Below, piece by piece: positions 1-7,626 of a stretch of 11,634 bases of DNA. The stretch comes from Streptomyces sp. Mut1. Lineage in GTDB: Bacteria > Actinomycetota > Actinomycetes > Streptomycetales > Streptomycetaceae. The position numbers were made by a program, and so were the translations under genes. Every line of letters begins with the position of its first letter. The first letter of the stretch is position 1. The notes beneath the pieces are model-generated. The model did no database searches. It saw only the letters and a program-made list of their open reading frames with translations, and was not told where the DNA came from. Where the stretch lies: NCBI RefSeq assembly GCF_030719295.1, contig NZ_CP120999.1:1-11634 (forward strand). The letters are read 5' to 3'.

Positions 1-561
1 GGTAACGCACAGGCTTATCCGATCTATCGGTCCTTCGATGTGGCGAGCGTTACTTGTGTGGCTTCCGAGCTGGTCCGGTGTGGCGATCGCCAGGAAGGCA
101 AGACCGGATATTTCGATGCGGAGCTGCGTGACGTCGCCGGTGTGCTGGCGGCCCGGGACCTCTTCCCGGGCGCGTGGTTCTCCCATGGCGGCTCCGACTT
201 TCGGGGCGCCGATCTGCCCAGTGACGTTGCAGCATTGGCCGGGCTGCTGCCCCTGCAGCTTGATGCGGAGGACCTCCTGGAGGGAGAGACTCTCTCCAGG
301 GCTGTGACAGTGCTGGGTTCTGCGGTGTGGGGGCAGCTCGCGTGGATGGCGCTCACATGGCCGGCGGTACCGGAGCTCGGCCTCGGGCCCGAGCACGCAC
401 GCACGGGTGTCCAGGCCTGCTTCAACATCGACGCGAACCACGAACCCGTGGCGGGCCACACGGTCTACGTCCATGTCCATCCCGGTGACGAGGACAGAGC
501 ACGTCACCTTGCCCGCACCGTCGGACAGGACCTCATCGGCCCGCCCGAGTACGGCTGGTAA
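1..561 (+). CDS. C-terminal part of an unrecognised protein
   Basis: The frame is open from the first base of the window and ends at TAA 559-561, so this is probably the 3' part of a larger gene whose start lies to the left. An internal GTG at 40 could give a 173-residue product, but no ribosome-binding site is visible before it and the frame upstream is open. The visible 186 residues are acidic and soluble, with no membrane segment. They include GAWFSHGGSDFRGADLP, a Trp-rich stretch (VWGQLAWMALTWPAVPELG) and a C-terminal beta-alpha segment with HTVYVHVHPGDEDRARHLA ending in PPEYGW. I do not recognise the family. It is in the same direction as the helicase and stops 37 bases before it, so the two could be co-transcribed. 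The coding call is fairly safe; the function is unknown. Confidence 0.6.
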   Translation, partial: GNAQAYPIYRSFDVASVTCVASELVRCGDRQEGKTGYFDAELRDVAGVLAARDLFPGAWFSHGGSDFRGADLPSDVAALAGLLPLQLDAEDLLEGETLSRAVTVLGSAVWGQLAWMALTWPAVPELGLGPEHARTGVQACFNIDANHEPVAGHTVYVHVHPGDEDRARHLARTVGQDLIGPPEYGW

Positions 562-598
562 GGCCCGTCATCATTCCGGATCCGGCTGAACAGACGAA

Positions 599-3286
599 AT
601 GCGAGAAACGGGCATGCTGAAGAGCTCCATCCGGCTTCGAGAGCACCAGGTTGATCAAAGGAACGCCTTCCGGAAGTGGGTCGGATTTCCTGCAAGATCA
701 TCCGTGCCACCGCAGGGCGCCCGGGGCACCATCGTGTCCGCGACCGGCTCCGGCAAGACGATCACAGCCGCCGCATGCGCACTGGAGTCGTTCCCGGACG
801 GCCGGATCCTCGTCACCGTGCCGACGCTGGACCTGCTCGCGCAGACCGCACAGGCATGGCGGGCGGTGGGCCACCGGGCGCCGATGGTCGCGGTGTGCTC
901 CCTGGAGAACGACGCGGTCCTCAACTCGCTGGGGGTGCGCACCACTACGAACCCGATTCAGCTCGCCCTGTGGGCCGGGACCGGGCCCGTGGTCGTGCTC
1001 GCCACGTACGCCTCCCTCGTGGACCGCGAGGACATCACCGCAACCACGGGCCAGGGGAAGGTCCGCGGGCCACTGGAGGCCGCTCTGGCGGGCGGTGAGC
1101 GGCTCTACGGGCAGCAGATGGACCCGTTCGACCTCACGATCGTGGACGAGGCTCATGGAACGGCTGGTGAGCTGGCGCGGCCGTGGGCGGCGATCCACGA
1201 CAACGCCCGCATCCCGGCGGACTTCCGGCTGTACCTGACCGCGACCCCGCGCATCCTGGCCGCTCCCCGCCCGCAGAGGGGCGCAGGCGGCCAGGAGGCG
1301 GAGATCGCGAGCATGGCCGACGACCCGGACGGGACGTACGGCGCGTGGCTCGCGGAGCTCGGGCTGTCTGAGGCGATCGAGCGGGAGATCCTCGCCGGGT
1401 TCGAGATCGACGTCCTGGAGATCCGCGACCCCTCCCCCGTTCTCGGGGAGTCGGAGGAGGCGCGGCGGGGCCGGCGCCTGGCCCTGTTGCAGACCGCGCT
1501 CCTGGAGCACGCCGCGGCGTACAACCTGCGTACGGTCATGACGTTCCACCAGAAGGTCGAAGAGGCCCGAACGTTCGCGGACAAGCTGCCCGAGACCGCT
1601 GCCGCGCTGTACCTGAACGACGCCTCCGACGCCGATCTGGCTGCCGCCGACAAGCTGCCGAAGTCCTCCATCGACGCGGAGTTCTACGAGCTGGAGGCCG
1701 GCCGCCACGTCCCCCCGGACCGCGTGTGGTCGGCGTGGCTGTGCGGCGACCACCTCGTCTCCGAGCGGCGCGAGGCACTGCGCCAGTTCGCCAACGGCAT
1801 CGACGCGGCCGGACGCCGGGTCCACCGTGCCTTCCTCGCCAGCGTTCGCGTCCTCGGAGAGGGCGTGGACATCACCGGCGAGCGGGGAGTCGACTCGATC
1901 TGCTTCGCGGACACCCGCGGCTCCCAGGTAGAGATCGTGCAGAACATCGGTCGCGCGCTCCGGCTCAACAAGGACGGCAGCACCAAGGTCGCCAGGATCA
2001 TCGTGCCGGTGTTCCTGGAGCCGAACGAGGACCCGACCGACATGGTCGCCAGTGCCTCGTTCCGCCCCCTTGTCGCCATCCTCCAGGGGCTCCGCAGTCA
2101 TGATGATCGACTTGTCGAGCAGCTCGCCTCCCGTGCGCTCACGAGCGGCAAGCGCAAGATCCACGTCCGGCGGGACGAGGACGGGCAGATCGTCGGGGCC
2201 GGCGGCGCGGGCGACGGCGAGGACCAGGAGGAGGAGGACGACGACACGCAGGCCGCCGCCGAAGCGGCCCTGCTCCACTTCTCCAGCCCACGAGACCCGG
2301 CAACCATCGCAGCCTTCCTCCGCACCCGGGTCTACCGGCCCGAGTCCCTGGTGTGGCTGGAGGGCTACCAGGCGCTGATCCGCTGGCGGAAGGAGAACGA
2401 GATCACCGGCCTCTACGCCGTTCCCTACGACATCGAGATCGAGGTGGGAGCCACGAAGGCATTTCCGCTTGGCCGATGGGTCCATCAGCAGCGGAAGGCG
2501 CTACGGGCCGGGGAACTGGAGGAGCGGCGCAAGACCCTGCTGGACGCGCCCGAAGCCGGGATGGTCTGGGAGCCGGGCGAGGAAGCCTGGGAGAACAAAC
2601 TCGCCGCGCTCCGGTCCTACCGGCGCGCCATGGGACACCTCGCACCCCGTCAGGACGCCGTGTGGGGCGAAGGCGAGGGTGAGGCGATGGTGCCCATCGG
2701 GCAGCACCTCGCCAACCTCCGCCGCAAGGGCGGCCTCGGGAAGGACGCGGAACGGGCCCGCCGGCGCGCGGCGCAGCTGACGGAGATCGACCCGGACTGG
2801 GACTGCCCGTGGCCGCTGGACTGGCAACGCCACTACCGCGTCCTCGCCGACCTCGTCGACGCCGACGGCCACCTGCCCGACATCGCACCCGGCGTGGCCT
2901 TCGACGGCGACGATCTAGGCAAATGGCTGGCACGGCAACGCAAGGCGGTCACCTGGGCGCAGCTGTCCACCGCGCAACAGGAACGGCTGTCCCAGCTGGG
3001 CTTGAAGCCCATCCAGCCGCCATCTCCGGCCACAGCTGCCACCCGCGCGACGAAGCCGGGCAAGGCGCAGCAGGCGTTCCAGCGCGGCCTGACCGCCCTC
3101 GCCCAGTACGTCGCACGGGAGGGCGAGTCCACGGTGAAGCGGACCCACCGAGAGAAGATCGTCATCGACGGCCAGGAGCACGATCTGGCCTTGGGGATCT
3201 GGTACTCCAACCAGAAACAACGCCGGGACAAACTCACCGCCGAACAACTCGACGCCCTCCGGGAGCTGGGCATGGAGTGGGCATAG
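599..3286 (+). CDS. SF2 DEAD/DEAH-box helicase with C-terminal helicase-associated (HA) modules
   Basis: Predicted ATP-dependent nucleic-acid helicase or translocase of superfamily 2, 895 residues. A Q-motif-like LREHQVDQ (residues 13-20) precedes Walker A ATGSGKT (48-54), motif II DEAH (183-186), motif III TAT (214-216), a motif V-like GEGVDITGERG (420-430) and motif VI QNIGRALR (448-455), so the ATPase core looks complete. A Gly/Asp/Glu-rich linker (about 533-550) leads to HA modules from about 585 to the end. These include FPLGRWVHQQRK (622-633), IDPDWDCPWPLDWQRHY (730-746), DLGKWLARQRK (772-782) and a last module ending in LRELGMEW. The ATG at 599 has no clear Shine-Dalgarno; ATG 614 is an alternative start that keeps every motif. 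The HA modules match those of the next gene, 64 bases downstream, suggesting a joint function. HA-bearing helicases are common in actinomycetes, sometimes near replicon ends, and the biological role is generally unknown. Confidence 0.93.
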   Translation: MRETGMLKSSIRLREHQVDQRNAFRKWVGFPARSSVPPQGARGTIVSATGSGKTITAAACALESFPDGRILVTVPTLDLLAQTAQAWRAVGHRAPMVAVCSLENDAVLNSLGVRTTTNPIQLALWAGTGPVVVLATYASLVDREDITATTGQGKVRGPLEAALAGGERLYGQQMDPFDLTIVDEAHGTAGELARPWAAIHDNARIPADFRLYLTATPRILAAPRPQRGAGGQEAEIASMADDPDGTYGAWLAELGLSEAIEREILAGFEIDVLEIRDPSPVLGESEEARRGRRLALLQTALLEHAAAYNLRTVMTFHQKVEEARTFADKLPETAAALYLNDASDADLAAADKLPKSSIDAEFYELEAGRHVPPDRVWSAWLCGDHLVSERREALRQFANGIDAAGRRVHRAFLASVRVLGEGVDITGERGVDSICFADTRGSQVEIVQNIGRALRLNKDGSTKVARIIVPVFLEPNEDPTDMVASASFRPLVAILQGLRSHDDRLVEQLASRALTSGKRKIHVRRDEDGQIVGAGGAGDGEDQEEEDDDTQAAAEAALLHFSSPRDPATIAAFLRTRVYRPESLVWLEGYQALIRWRKENEITGLYAVPYDIEIEVGATKAFPLGRWVHQQRKALRAGELEERRKTLLDAPEAGMVWEPGEEAWENKLAALRSYRRAMGHLAPRQDAVWGEGEGEAMVPIGQHLANLRRKGGLGKDAERARRRAAQLTEIDPDWDCPWPLDWQRHYRVLADLVDADGHLPDIAPGVAFDGDDLGKWLARQRKAVTWAQLSTAQQERLSQLGLKPIQPPSPATAATRATKPGKAQQAFQRGLTALAQYVAREGESTVKRTHREKIVIDGQEHDLALGIWYSNQKQRRDKLTAEQLDALRELGMEWA

Positions 3287-3314
3287 GAGGCCGGGGTTTG
3301 CAGTTTTTCCGTCG

Positions 3315-3342
3315 ACCCGTGGCTGGTGGCCCCATAACGGGT
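3315..3342 (+). other. Inverted repeat between helicase and TniQ-like gene
   Basis: ACCCGT (3315-3320) and ACGGGT (3337-3342) are complementary and enclose GGC...GCC, giving an interrupted hairpin just before the start of the next gene. It may be a weak attenuator or may be chance. There is no T-tract, so it is not a standard terminator. Confidence 0.25.
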
Positions 3343-3350
3343 GAGGCCGA

Positions 3351-6300
3351 TTGACGGTTATGGGAGTTGCAGATCAACAGACCGGGTGGGGTATGGGCGG
3401 CGGAAATCGGAAGTTGGCGCCGTTAGAGGCGGGGGTGGTTTCCCTCGCAGGTGGGGTGTGGCGGGTGGCACCGCTGCAAGGCGAGATGACGCAGTCGTTT
3501 CTGAGTCGGGTGGCTGCACGCTATGGCGTGAGGCTCAGGGATCTGCTGGCGGCAATCGCTGAGGTAGGCGGGCTGTCGAACATCACCGGTCAGACGCGGC
3601 TGGACAGTGAGGTTTATCTGAACCGGCAGGCTCGGGATCGGGTATCTCAGTTGTGCCGAGTGCCGGAGCGTCATCTGCGGCGGGCGCTGCCTGCCTGGGA
3701 ACAGGAGGAGCCTCGAAAGCGGTTCGCCTCAGGGCCAGCGGCGCAGTTTCATCACACTGCGGAGAAGGTTGTGCCCTGGGGGCCGGCGTGTCCGGAGTGC
3801 GCGGCGCAATCAGCCGGGCGCGCCGAGTGCGCGCGCTTGTATTTAGAACCGCAGCAGCGGGTGTGCGCGCTGCACCGTCGGTGGCTGATGCAGGTGCCGG
3901 GCACGGCCGGCCGAGTGGTGAGGTTGCCGACGGGGGGCGAGCAGTGGGTGCAGGCCCATCGTCGTCATGCGAGGTTGCTGCGTCGTTCCTCGGTGGCTGT
4001 GGAGGCGTTCGAGGTGGCTGCAGCGGTGACTGCCTCGTGGTGGTGGCAGGCGTGGTCGCGGGAACACGTGTGGTCTTCTCGGCTGCGGAGCTTGGGCAGT
4101 GGGCGGATGGATCCGGAGGTGTGGCGGGTCCTGGCGCGGGAGTTGGTTACGTATCCGGAGACGGTTGCGCTCGCCACGCTGCTGGCTGATGACGCGTTCC
4201 GGCAGTGCCTGATCGCGGACGCGCGGGGACATCTGCCGTTTCGGCTGGCTGATTTGCCAGTGCTGCTTTCGGCGGTTGCGCGCTGTGTGCGGCGCTCCTG
4301 GTACAGGGAGCAGTTGGCGGATGAGACGTCGGGGCCTTTATTCGCTTGGGCGTATCAGTGCGTGCGGCCGCCGCGTCGCACCGGGCATGGGGAGCAGGCG
4401 CTGTGGGCGGTCGCTCCGGCGCACCGTCTACTTCCGCTGGTTGACGAGCTCGCCGCGCGGATGTCTGTCGGGGACGGCGGGCAGAAGGTGGAGGGCAAGA
4501 GACGGCGGGGGCTCAACCGGCAGTCGGATGAGTCCTTCACGGCCGGCTTGGCGCATGCGGGTCAGTACGTGCGCGAACACGGGAACCTTGCTGTTCAGAA
4601 GGACACCATGGTGGGGTCCTTCCGGCTTGGGGAATGGCTGCACAATGTGCAGACCAGGGCCTGGGCGCTGTCGCCGGATCGTGTCCGGGTGCTGACGGCT
4701 TTGGACCCGTGGTGGAACGTTCCCTGGTCGGTGCAGTGGCAGCGCTCGTACTACCGGGCGCGCGATCACGCCGCCGTGGACGGTTGGCCGGATGCAGCCG
4801 CAGGATTTGCCGGGACCGCTGTGCTGAACGGTGAGTGGCTGTATCTGCAGTGCACCCAGTACGAGGCTCTCCATCCTGAGCAGCAGCGTCTGCTGGCGGA
4901 CATCGGCGTCACGGCTGAAGCCGCCCGTACTGCTCAGCCGCGGCGGGCCAGCATGCGGGCACGTTTCGAGACAGGGTTGGCGCACGCCCGGGTCTATGCC
5001 GCCAAGCATGGCCACCTGGCGGTCTCCGGTAAAGGGGCGGTGCACGATGGGTATCCGCTGGGGGCCTGGCTGGGGGCCCAGCGCAGTAAGGCGCAACGGG
5101 CTGCAAGGCCCACCGAGCGCTCCCGCGCGCTTGCTGCCGTCGACCCGTGGTGGAATCCGCCCTGGCCGCTGTCATGGCAGAGATCCTTCGCACAGGTCCG
5201 TTGGCTGGTGCAGGACGGACACGCACTGAATGCGCTGCGTGGCTTTCCGGGCCTCGAAGCGGAGTCCGCGCTGTGGCTGTCGCACCAGTGCGCCGTGTAC
5301 GGAAGTCTGCAGCGTGATCAGCAGTGCCTGCTGGCCGGTATCGGCATCACAGCTGAGGAAGCCGGCAAAGTCCCCATGACGGCAGAGGAGGCCAAGGCCG
5401 CCAGCCAGGCCGCAGCACGGCTGGGTGGCTCAGCCGGCTTAGCCAGCGCCCGTTCCTTCGCCGCGGCATACCGGCACTTGGCGCTGCCCTTCGACTATGT
5501 GCATGAGGAATATCCGCTGGGCCGCTGGCTGGTAGCACAGCGCAGCAAGGAACGCCGCCACCTGCGGACGACGGGAACCACCTGGCCGCCCGGGCTGCAC
5601 CTGACTGAGCTGGACCCCTGGTGGAACCCGCCATGGCACTTCCCGTGGCAGCGCCACTACCAACAGGCCCGCACGCTGTGGCAGGAGGGCAGGCTGCTCC
5701 TGCCCGGCCAGCACGCCAGGCCCGGCGGCCGGGACGAGGATGAAGATCCGCTGATGGCGTGGTTGCGTCGGCAGTGCGCCCGGCACGATGTCCTGCTTCC
5801 CGCGCAGCAGAACCTTCTCGCCGACATCGGTATCACCGCTGCCACCGCCAGCACCGTCACCGCGTCCCTCACCACTCCCGCCCTGGGGGAGATCGGGCTG
5901 GCGCAGGCTCGTAGCTACGCGGCCGAGCACGGGAACCTGGCCGTGACCGACCGCACCCGCCACAACGGCCAGCCCCTGGGAAGCTGGCTACTGCGCCAGC
6001 GCCAACGCGCCGCCGACGGGCGCATCGAGCCCTCCCGCCTCGCCGCGCTCAACGCCCTCGACCCCTACTGGAACCCGTCCTGGCCCCTCACCTGGCAACG
6101 CGCCTACCACCGGGCCCGCGCCGCCACCGACAGCAACGCCCTGACCAGGACCGAACGCCGCTGGATCAGGACACAGGCACAGCTGTGGGACAGCCTCCAC
6201 CCCGCCCAACAGCAACTCCTTGCCGCCCTCGGCACCGCTGGCCCTGCCGCCGTGCCCACGCCGGTCCGGACGGCACGCCGCTACCCGCCAGGCGAGGGCC

Positions 6301-6389
6301 TACCCCACGCCCGCGCTTACGCCACCCTGCACGGGCACCTCGCGGTATCCATCCATACCTACCAGGATGGTTTTCCCCTTGGACGCTAG
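3351..6389 (+). CDS. TniQ-like zinc-finger protein fused to tandem HA modules, ended by an in-frame amber codon
   Basis: 1012 residues as read. The N-terminus resembles TniQ: VAPLQGEMTQSFLSRVAARY (about 39-58), then CPEC (147-150) and CALH (172-175), the C-X2-C...C-X2-H arrangement expected of a TniQ zinc finger. TniQ proteins are target-selection factors of Tn7/Tn5053-like transposons, but no TniA, TniB or TnsC homologue is seen here, so that role does not transfer automatically. Residues 200-390 are helical and unassigned. From 396 there are HA modules at about 396-524, 539-668, 696-829 and 848-964, plus half of a fifth. Each has GLAHARxYAxxHGxLAV, LGxWLxxQR, a DPWWNPPWPLxWQR linker, and Q-rich LLAxIGIT. 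TAG at 6387-6389 replaces the invariant Trp of module 5. The TTG start at 3351 has GTGAGG four bases upstream; ATG 3360 is the alternative. Coding is certain; the TniQ assignment is moderately sure and the function unknown. Confidence 0.85.
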   Translation: MTVMGVADQQTGWGMGGGNRKLAPLEAGVVSLAGGVWRVAPLQGEMTQSFLSRVAARYGVRLRDLLAAIAEVGGLSNITGQTRLDSEVYLNRQARDRVSQLCRVPERHLRRALPAWEQEEPRKRFASGPAAQFHHTAEKVVPWGPACPECAAQSAGRAECARLYLEPQQRVCALHRRWLMQVPGTAGRVVRLPTGGEQWVQAHRRHARLLRRSSVAVEAFEVAAAVTASWWWQAWSREHVWSSRLRSLGSGRMDPEVWRVLARELVTYPETVALATLLADDAFRQCLIADARGHLPFRLADLPVLLSAVARCVRRSWYREQLADETSGPLFAWAYQCVRPPRRTGHGEQALWAVAPAHRLLPLVDELAARMSVGDGGQKVEGKRRRGLNRQSDESFTAGLAHAGQYVREHGNLAVQKDTMVGSFRLGEWLHNVQTRAWALSPDRVRVLTALDPWWNVPWSVQWQRSYYRARDHAAVDGWPDAAAGFAGTAVLNGEWLYLQCTQYEALHPEQQRLLADIGVTAEAARTAQPRRASMRARFETGLAHARVYAAKHGHLAVSGKGAVHDGYPLGAWLGAQRSKAQRAARPTERSRALAAVDPWWNPPWPLSWQRSFAQVRWLVQDGHALNALRGFPGLEAESALWLSHQCAVYGSLQRDQQCLLAGIGITAEEAGKVPMTAEEAKAASQAAARLGGSAGLASARSFAAAYRHLALPFDYVHEEYPLGRWLVAQRSKERRHLRTTGTTWPPGLHLTELDPWWNPPWHFPWQRHYQQARTLWQEGRLLLPGQHARPGGRDEDEDPLMAWLRRQCARHDVLLPAQQNLLADIGITAATASTVTASLTTPALGEIGLAQARSYAAEHGNLAVTDRTRHNGQPLGSWLLRQRQRAADGRIEPSRLAALNALDPYWNPSWPLTWQRAYHRARAATDSNALTRTERRWIRTQAQLWDSLHPAQQQLLAALGTAGPAAVPTPVRTARRYPPGEGLPHARAYATLHGHLAVSIHTYQDGFPLGR

Positions 6390-6650
6390 CTCGTGCAGCA
6401 GCGCGGCAAAGCCCGCTCAGGCCAGCTGTCCGCCCACACCCTGCAAGAACTCACCGTCCTGGACCCGTGGTGGAACCCACCCTGGCCCTACACCTGGCAC
6501 CGCACCTGGCAGCAATACCGCGCCACTATCAGCAGGAACGAACCCGTCCCCGACGCACTCCAACGCTGGGCCGCGCAGCAACGCACCCGCCGGCACACCC
6601 TCCACCCTCACCAACAACGCCTCCTCACCCGCATCGGCATCACCGGATGA
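4536..6650 (+). repeat. Five tandem protein-level HA modules (about 350-400 bp each)
   Basis: Units lie at about 4536-4922, 4965-5354, 5436-5837, 5892-6242 and 6291-6650. They are recognised at protein level by LGxWL, the D-P-W/Y-W-N-x-x-W linker followed by WQR or WHR, and the closing L-x-x-x-QQ-x-LL-x-x-IGIT. At DNA level they have diverged, so the array is old rather than a recent duplication. The helicase gene carries related modules at its 3' end. Confidence 0.8.
6390..6650 (+). pseudogene. C-terminal remainder of the TniQ-like/HA protein, cut off by a nonsense codon
   Basis: Directly after the TAG at 6387-6389 the same reading frame stays open for 86 codons to TGA 6648-6650. It completes HA module 5 in register: LVQQRGKARS, then LTVLDPWWNPPWPYTWHRTW, then LHPHQQRLLTRIGITG. 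This matches the second halves of the other modules line by line. The intact protein would therefore be about 1099 residues. A GTG at 6393 could in principle start a separate 85-residue peptide, but no ribosome-binding site supports it. The simplest reading is a recent single G-to-A change (TGG to TAG). A sequencing error or stop-codon readthrough would look the same. Confidence 0.8.
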
Positions 6651-6716
6651 GATCGCGGTGTTGAGCCTGAAGGCTCTGGCGGGGACAGCAACGAAGAGGT
6701 AAGGCCGCGCCGTCAG

Positions 6717-6735
6717 CGCAGCCGGTTCCGCTGCG
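6717..6735. terminator. Hairpin between convergent genes, candidate bidirectional terminator
   Basis: CGCAGC (6717-6722) and GCTGCG (6730-6735) form a six-base-pair stem with a seven-base loop. It lies immediately after the stop of the minus-strand nucleotidyltransferase (6736-6738) and 66 bases past the TGA of the plus-strand operon. There is no U-tract, which is common for actinomycete terminators. A second small stem, GAGCC-TGAA-GGCTC (6663-6676), lies nearer the plus-strand stop. Confidence 0.4.
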
Positions 6736-7587
6736 TCACGTCAAGCGGGAGACGTAGGCCGGCGCGAGGGCTCGAACTGTGGATTCGGGCAGGTCACCGC
6801 TGAGGGCCTGTACTGCCATGTCGACGCCGGGTGTGGTGGGTCCACCGAAAATGTCTTGGAGGAGCTGCAGGCCTTCCCGGGTGATCTCGCCGACTCGGGG
6901 ATCGTCGCTCAGGCTGGCAAAAATGGCTGCGACCTGAGCCACGGGGATGGCTCGGATGATGCGCAGGACGTCGCCGGCATCCTTGTTGGTGAGGCGTGCG
7001 GGGCGGTCATCCGCTTGCTTCAGGCGGTCGTTGATTTTGAAGGCCTTGGCCACAAGGAGGGCGGCGGGGCCGGCGACGTTCACGGTGACCGCTCGGGTGT
7101 CGGACGCCTCGAGGCTTGTGATGGCCATGGGTGAGCGGTCGACGGCAGCGACTTCCAGGCCCGGGACCCATCGCGCTGACATCACACCGTGCGGGGGGAT
7201 CTTGACGCTGCGACTGCCGATTCTGGGGGCCAGTCCCTTGGCCATGAGCAGGTCGAACTCGACCGGAACCTCGCGGTCGCCGATCTGCTGAGTCCGCGCC
7301 CACAAGCCGGGCTGGTTGTTACGCAGCAGCTCGAAGCCCGCCTCCTGGAGCGCTTGATCGAGAAGCGGGGCATTCAGCAGGCGGTCGGGGTCAATGCTGA
7401 TGTCGCCGTCGGAGGTGAAGGGAGAGGTCCGCAGGGCGGCCTCGGGTGTGCGCAGGTATACGGCCTGCGCGCCGACGACGGTCAGGGCGTCGAGCTGGTC
7501 GCTGAGGGCGGTCAGTCCGTCCAGGAGGACCCGGCGCGCAACTACGTGGAGCTGCTGGGCATCCACGCCTTCAGGAACTATGGCCAT
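6736..7587 (-). CDS. AbiEii/MenT-like nucleotidyltransferase, probable toxin of an AbiE-type pair
   Basis: 283 residues. The polymerase-beta-fold nucleotidyltransferase signature is visible: VVGAQAVYLRT (37-47, with GA where GG or GS is usual), then SDGDISID (59-66) carrying the metal-binding Asp60 and Asp62, then VPVEFDLLM (107-115) with the likely third Asp112. Further on, GPAALLVAKAFKINDR (173-188) and a KD-x-x-D segment (203-207) match the K...R and KDxxD pattern of AbiEii-type toxins. Members of this family can modify tRNA or other targets by nucleotide transfer and are neutralised by a cognate antitoxin encoded just upstream. Here the upstream gene, 39 bases away on the same strand, is an AbiEi-like winged-helix protein. 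ATG 7587 has GGGGAG three bases upstream, a convincing ribosome-binding site. The family call is fairly sure; toxicity and target are inferred. Confidence 0.78.
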   Translation of the reverse strand: MAIVPEGVDAQQLHVVARRVLLDGLTALSDQLDALTVVGAQAVYLRTPEAALRTSPFTSDGDISIDPDRLLNAPLLDQALQEAGFELLRNNQPGLWARTQQIGDREVPVEFDLLMAKGLAPRIGSRSVKIPPHGVMSARWVPGLEVAAVDRSPMAITSLEASDTRAVTVNVAGPAALLVAKAFKINDRLKQADDRPARLTNKDAGDVLRIIRAIPVAQVAAIFASLSDDPRVGEITREGLQLLQDIFGGPTTPGVDMAVQALSGDLPESTVRALAPAYVSRLT

Positions 7588-7626
7588 TGTCTCCCCACCC
7601 TTGCTGACTGCACAGGACAGCTGAGC

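Noticed and set aside
698..2485. Long 595-codon open frame on the minus strand opposite the helicase
   Set aside because: It lies antisense to a gene with clear helicase motifs. Its length is explained by high-GC codon bias, and it shows no domain or ribosome-binding site.
3351..6650. A Tn7/Tn5053-like or CRISPR-associated transposon, suggested by the TniQ-like domain
   Set aside because: No TnsA/B, TniA, TnsC/TniB, Cas gene, CRISPR repeat or Tn7-type end is found. The only transposase is an unrelated IS3 element.
6640..6702. Short peptide reading DEIAVLSLKALAGTATKR in the frame next to the end of the HA protein
   Set aside because: It looks protein-like, but it has no start or ribosome-binding site and would need a frameshift after module 5. 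The normal TGA at 6648 ends the module just as the other modules end.
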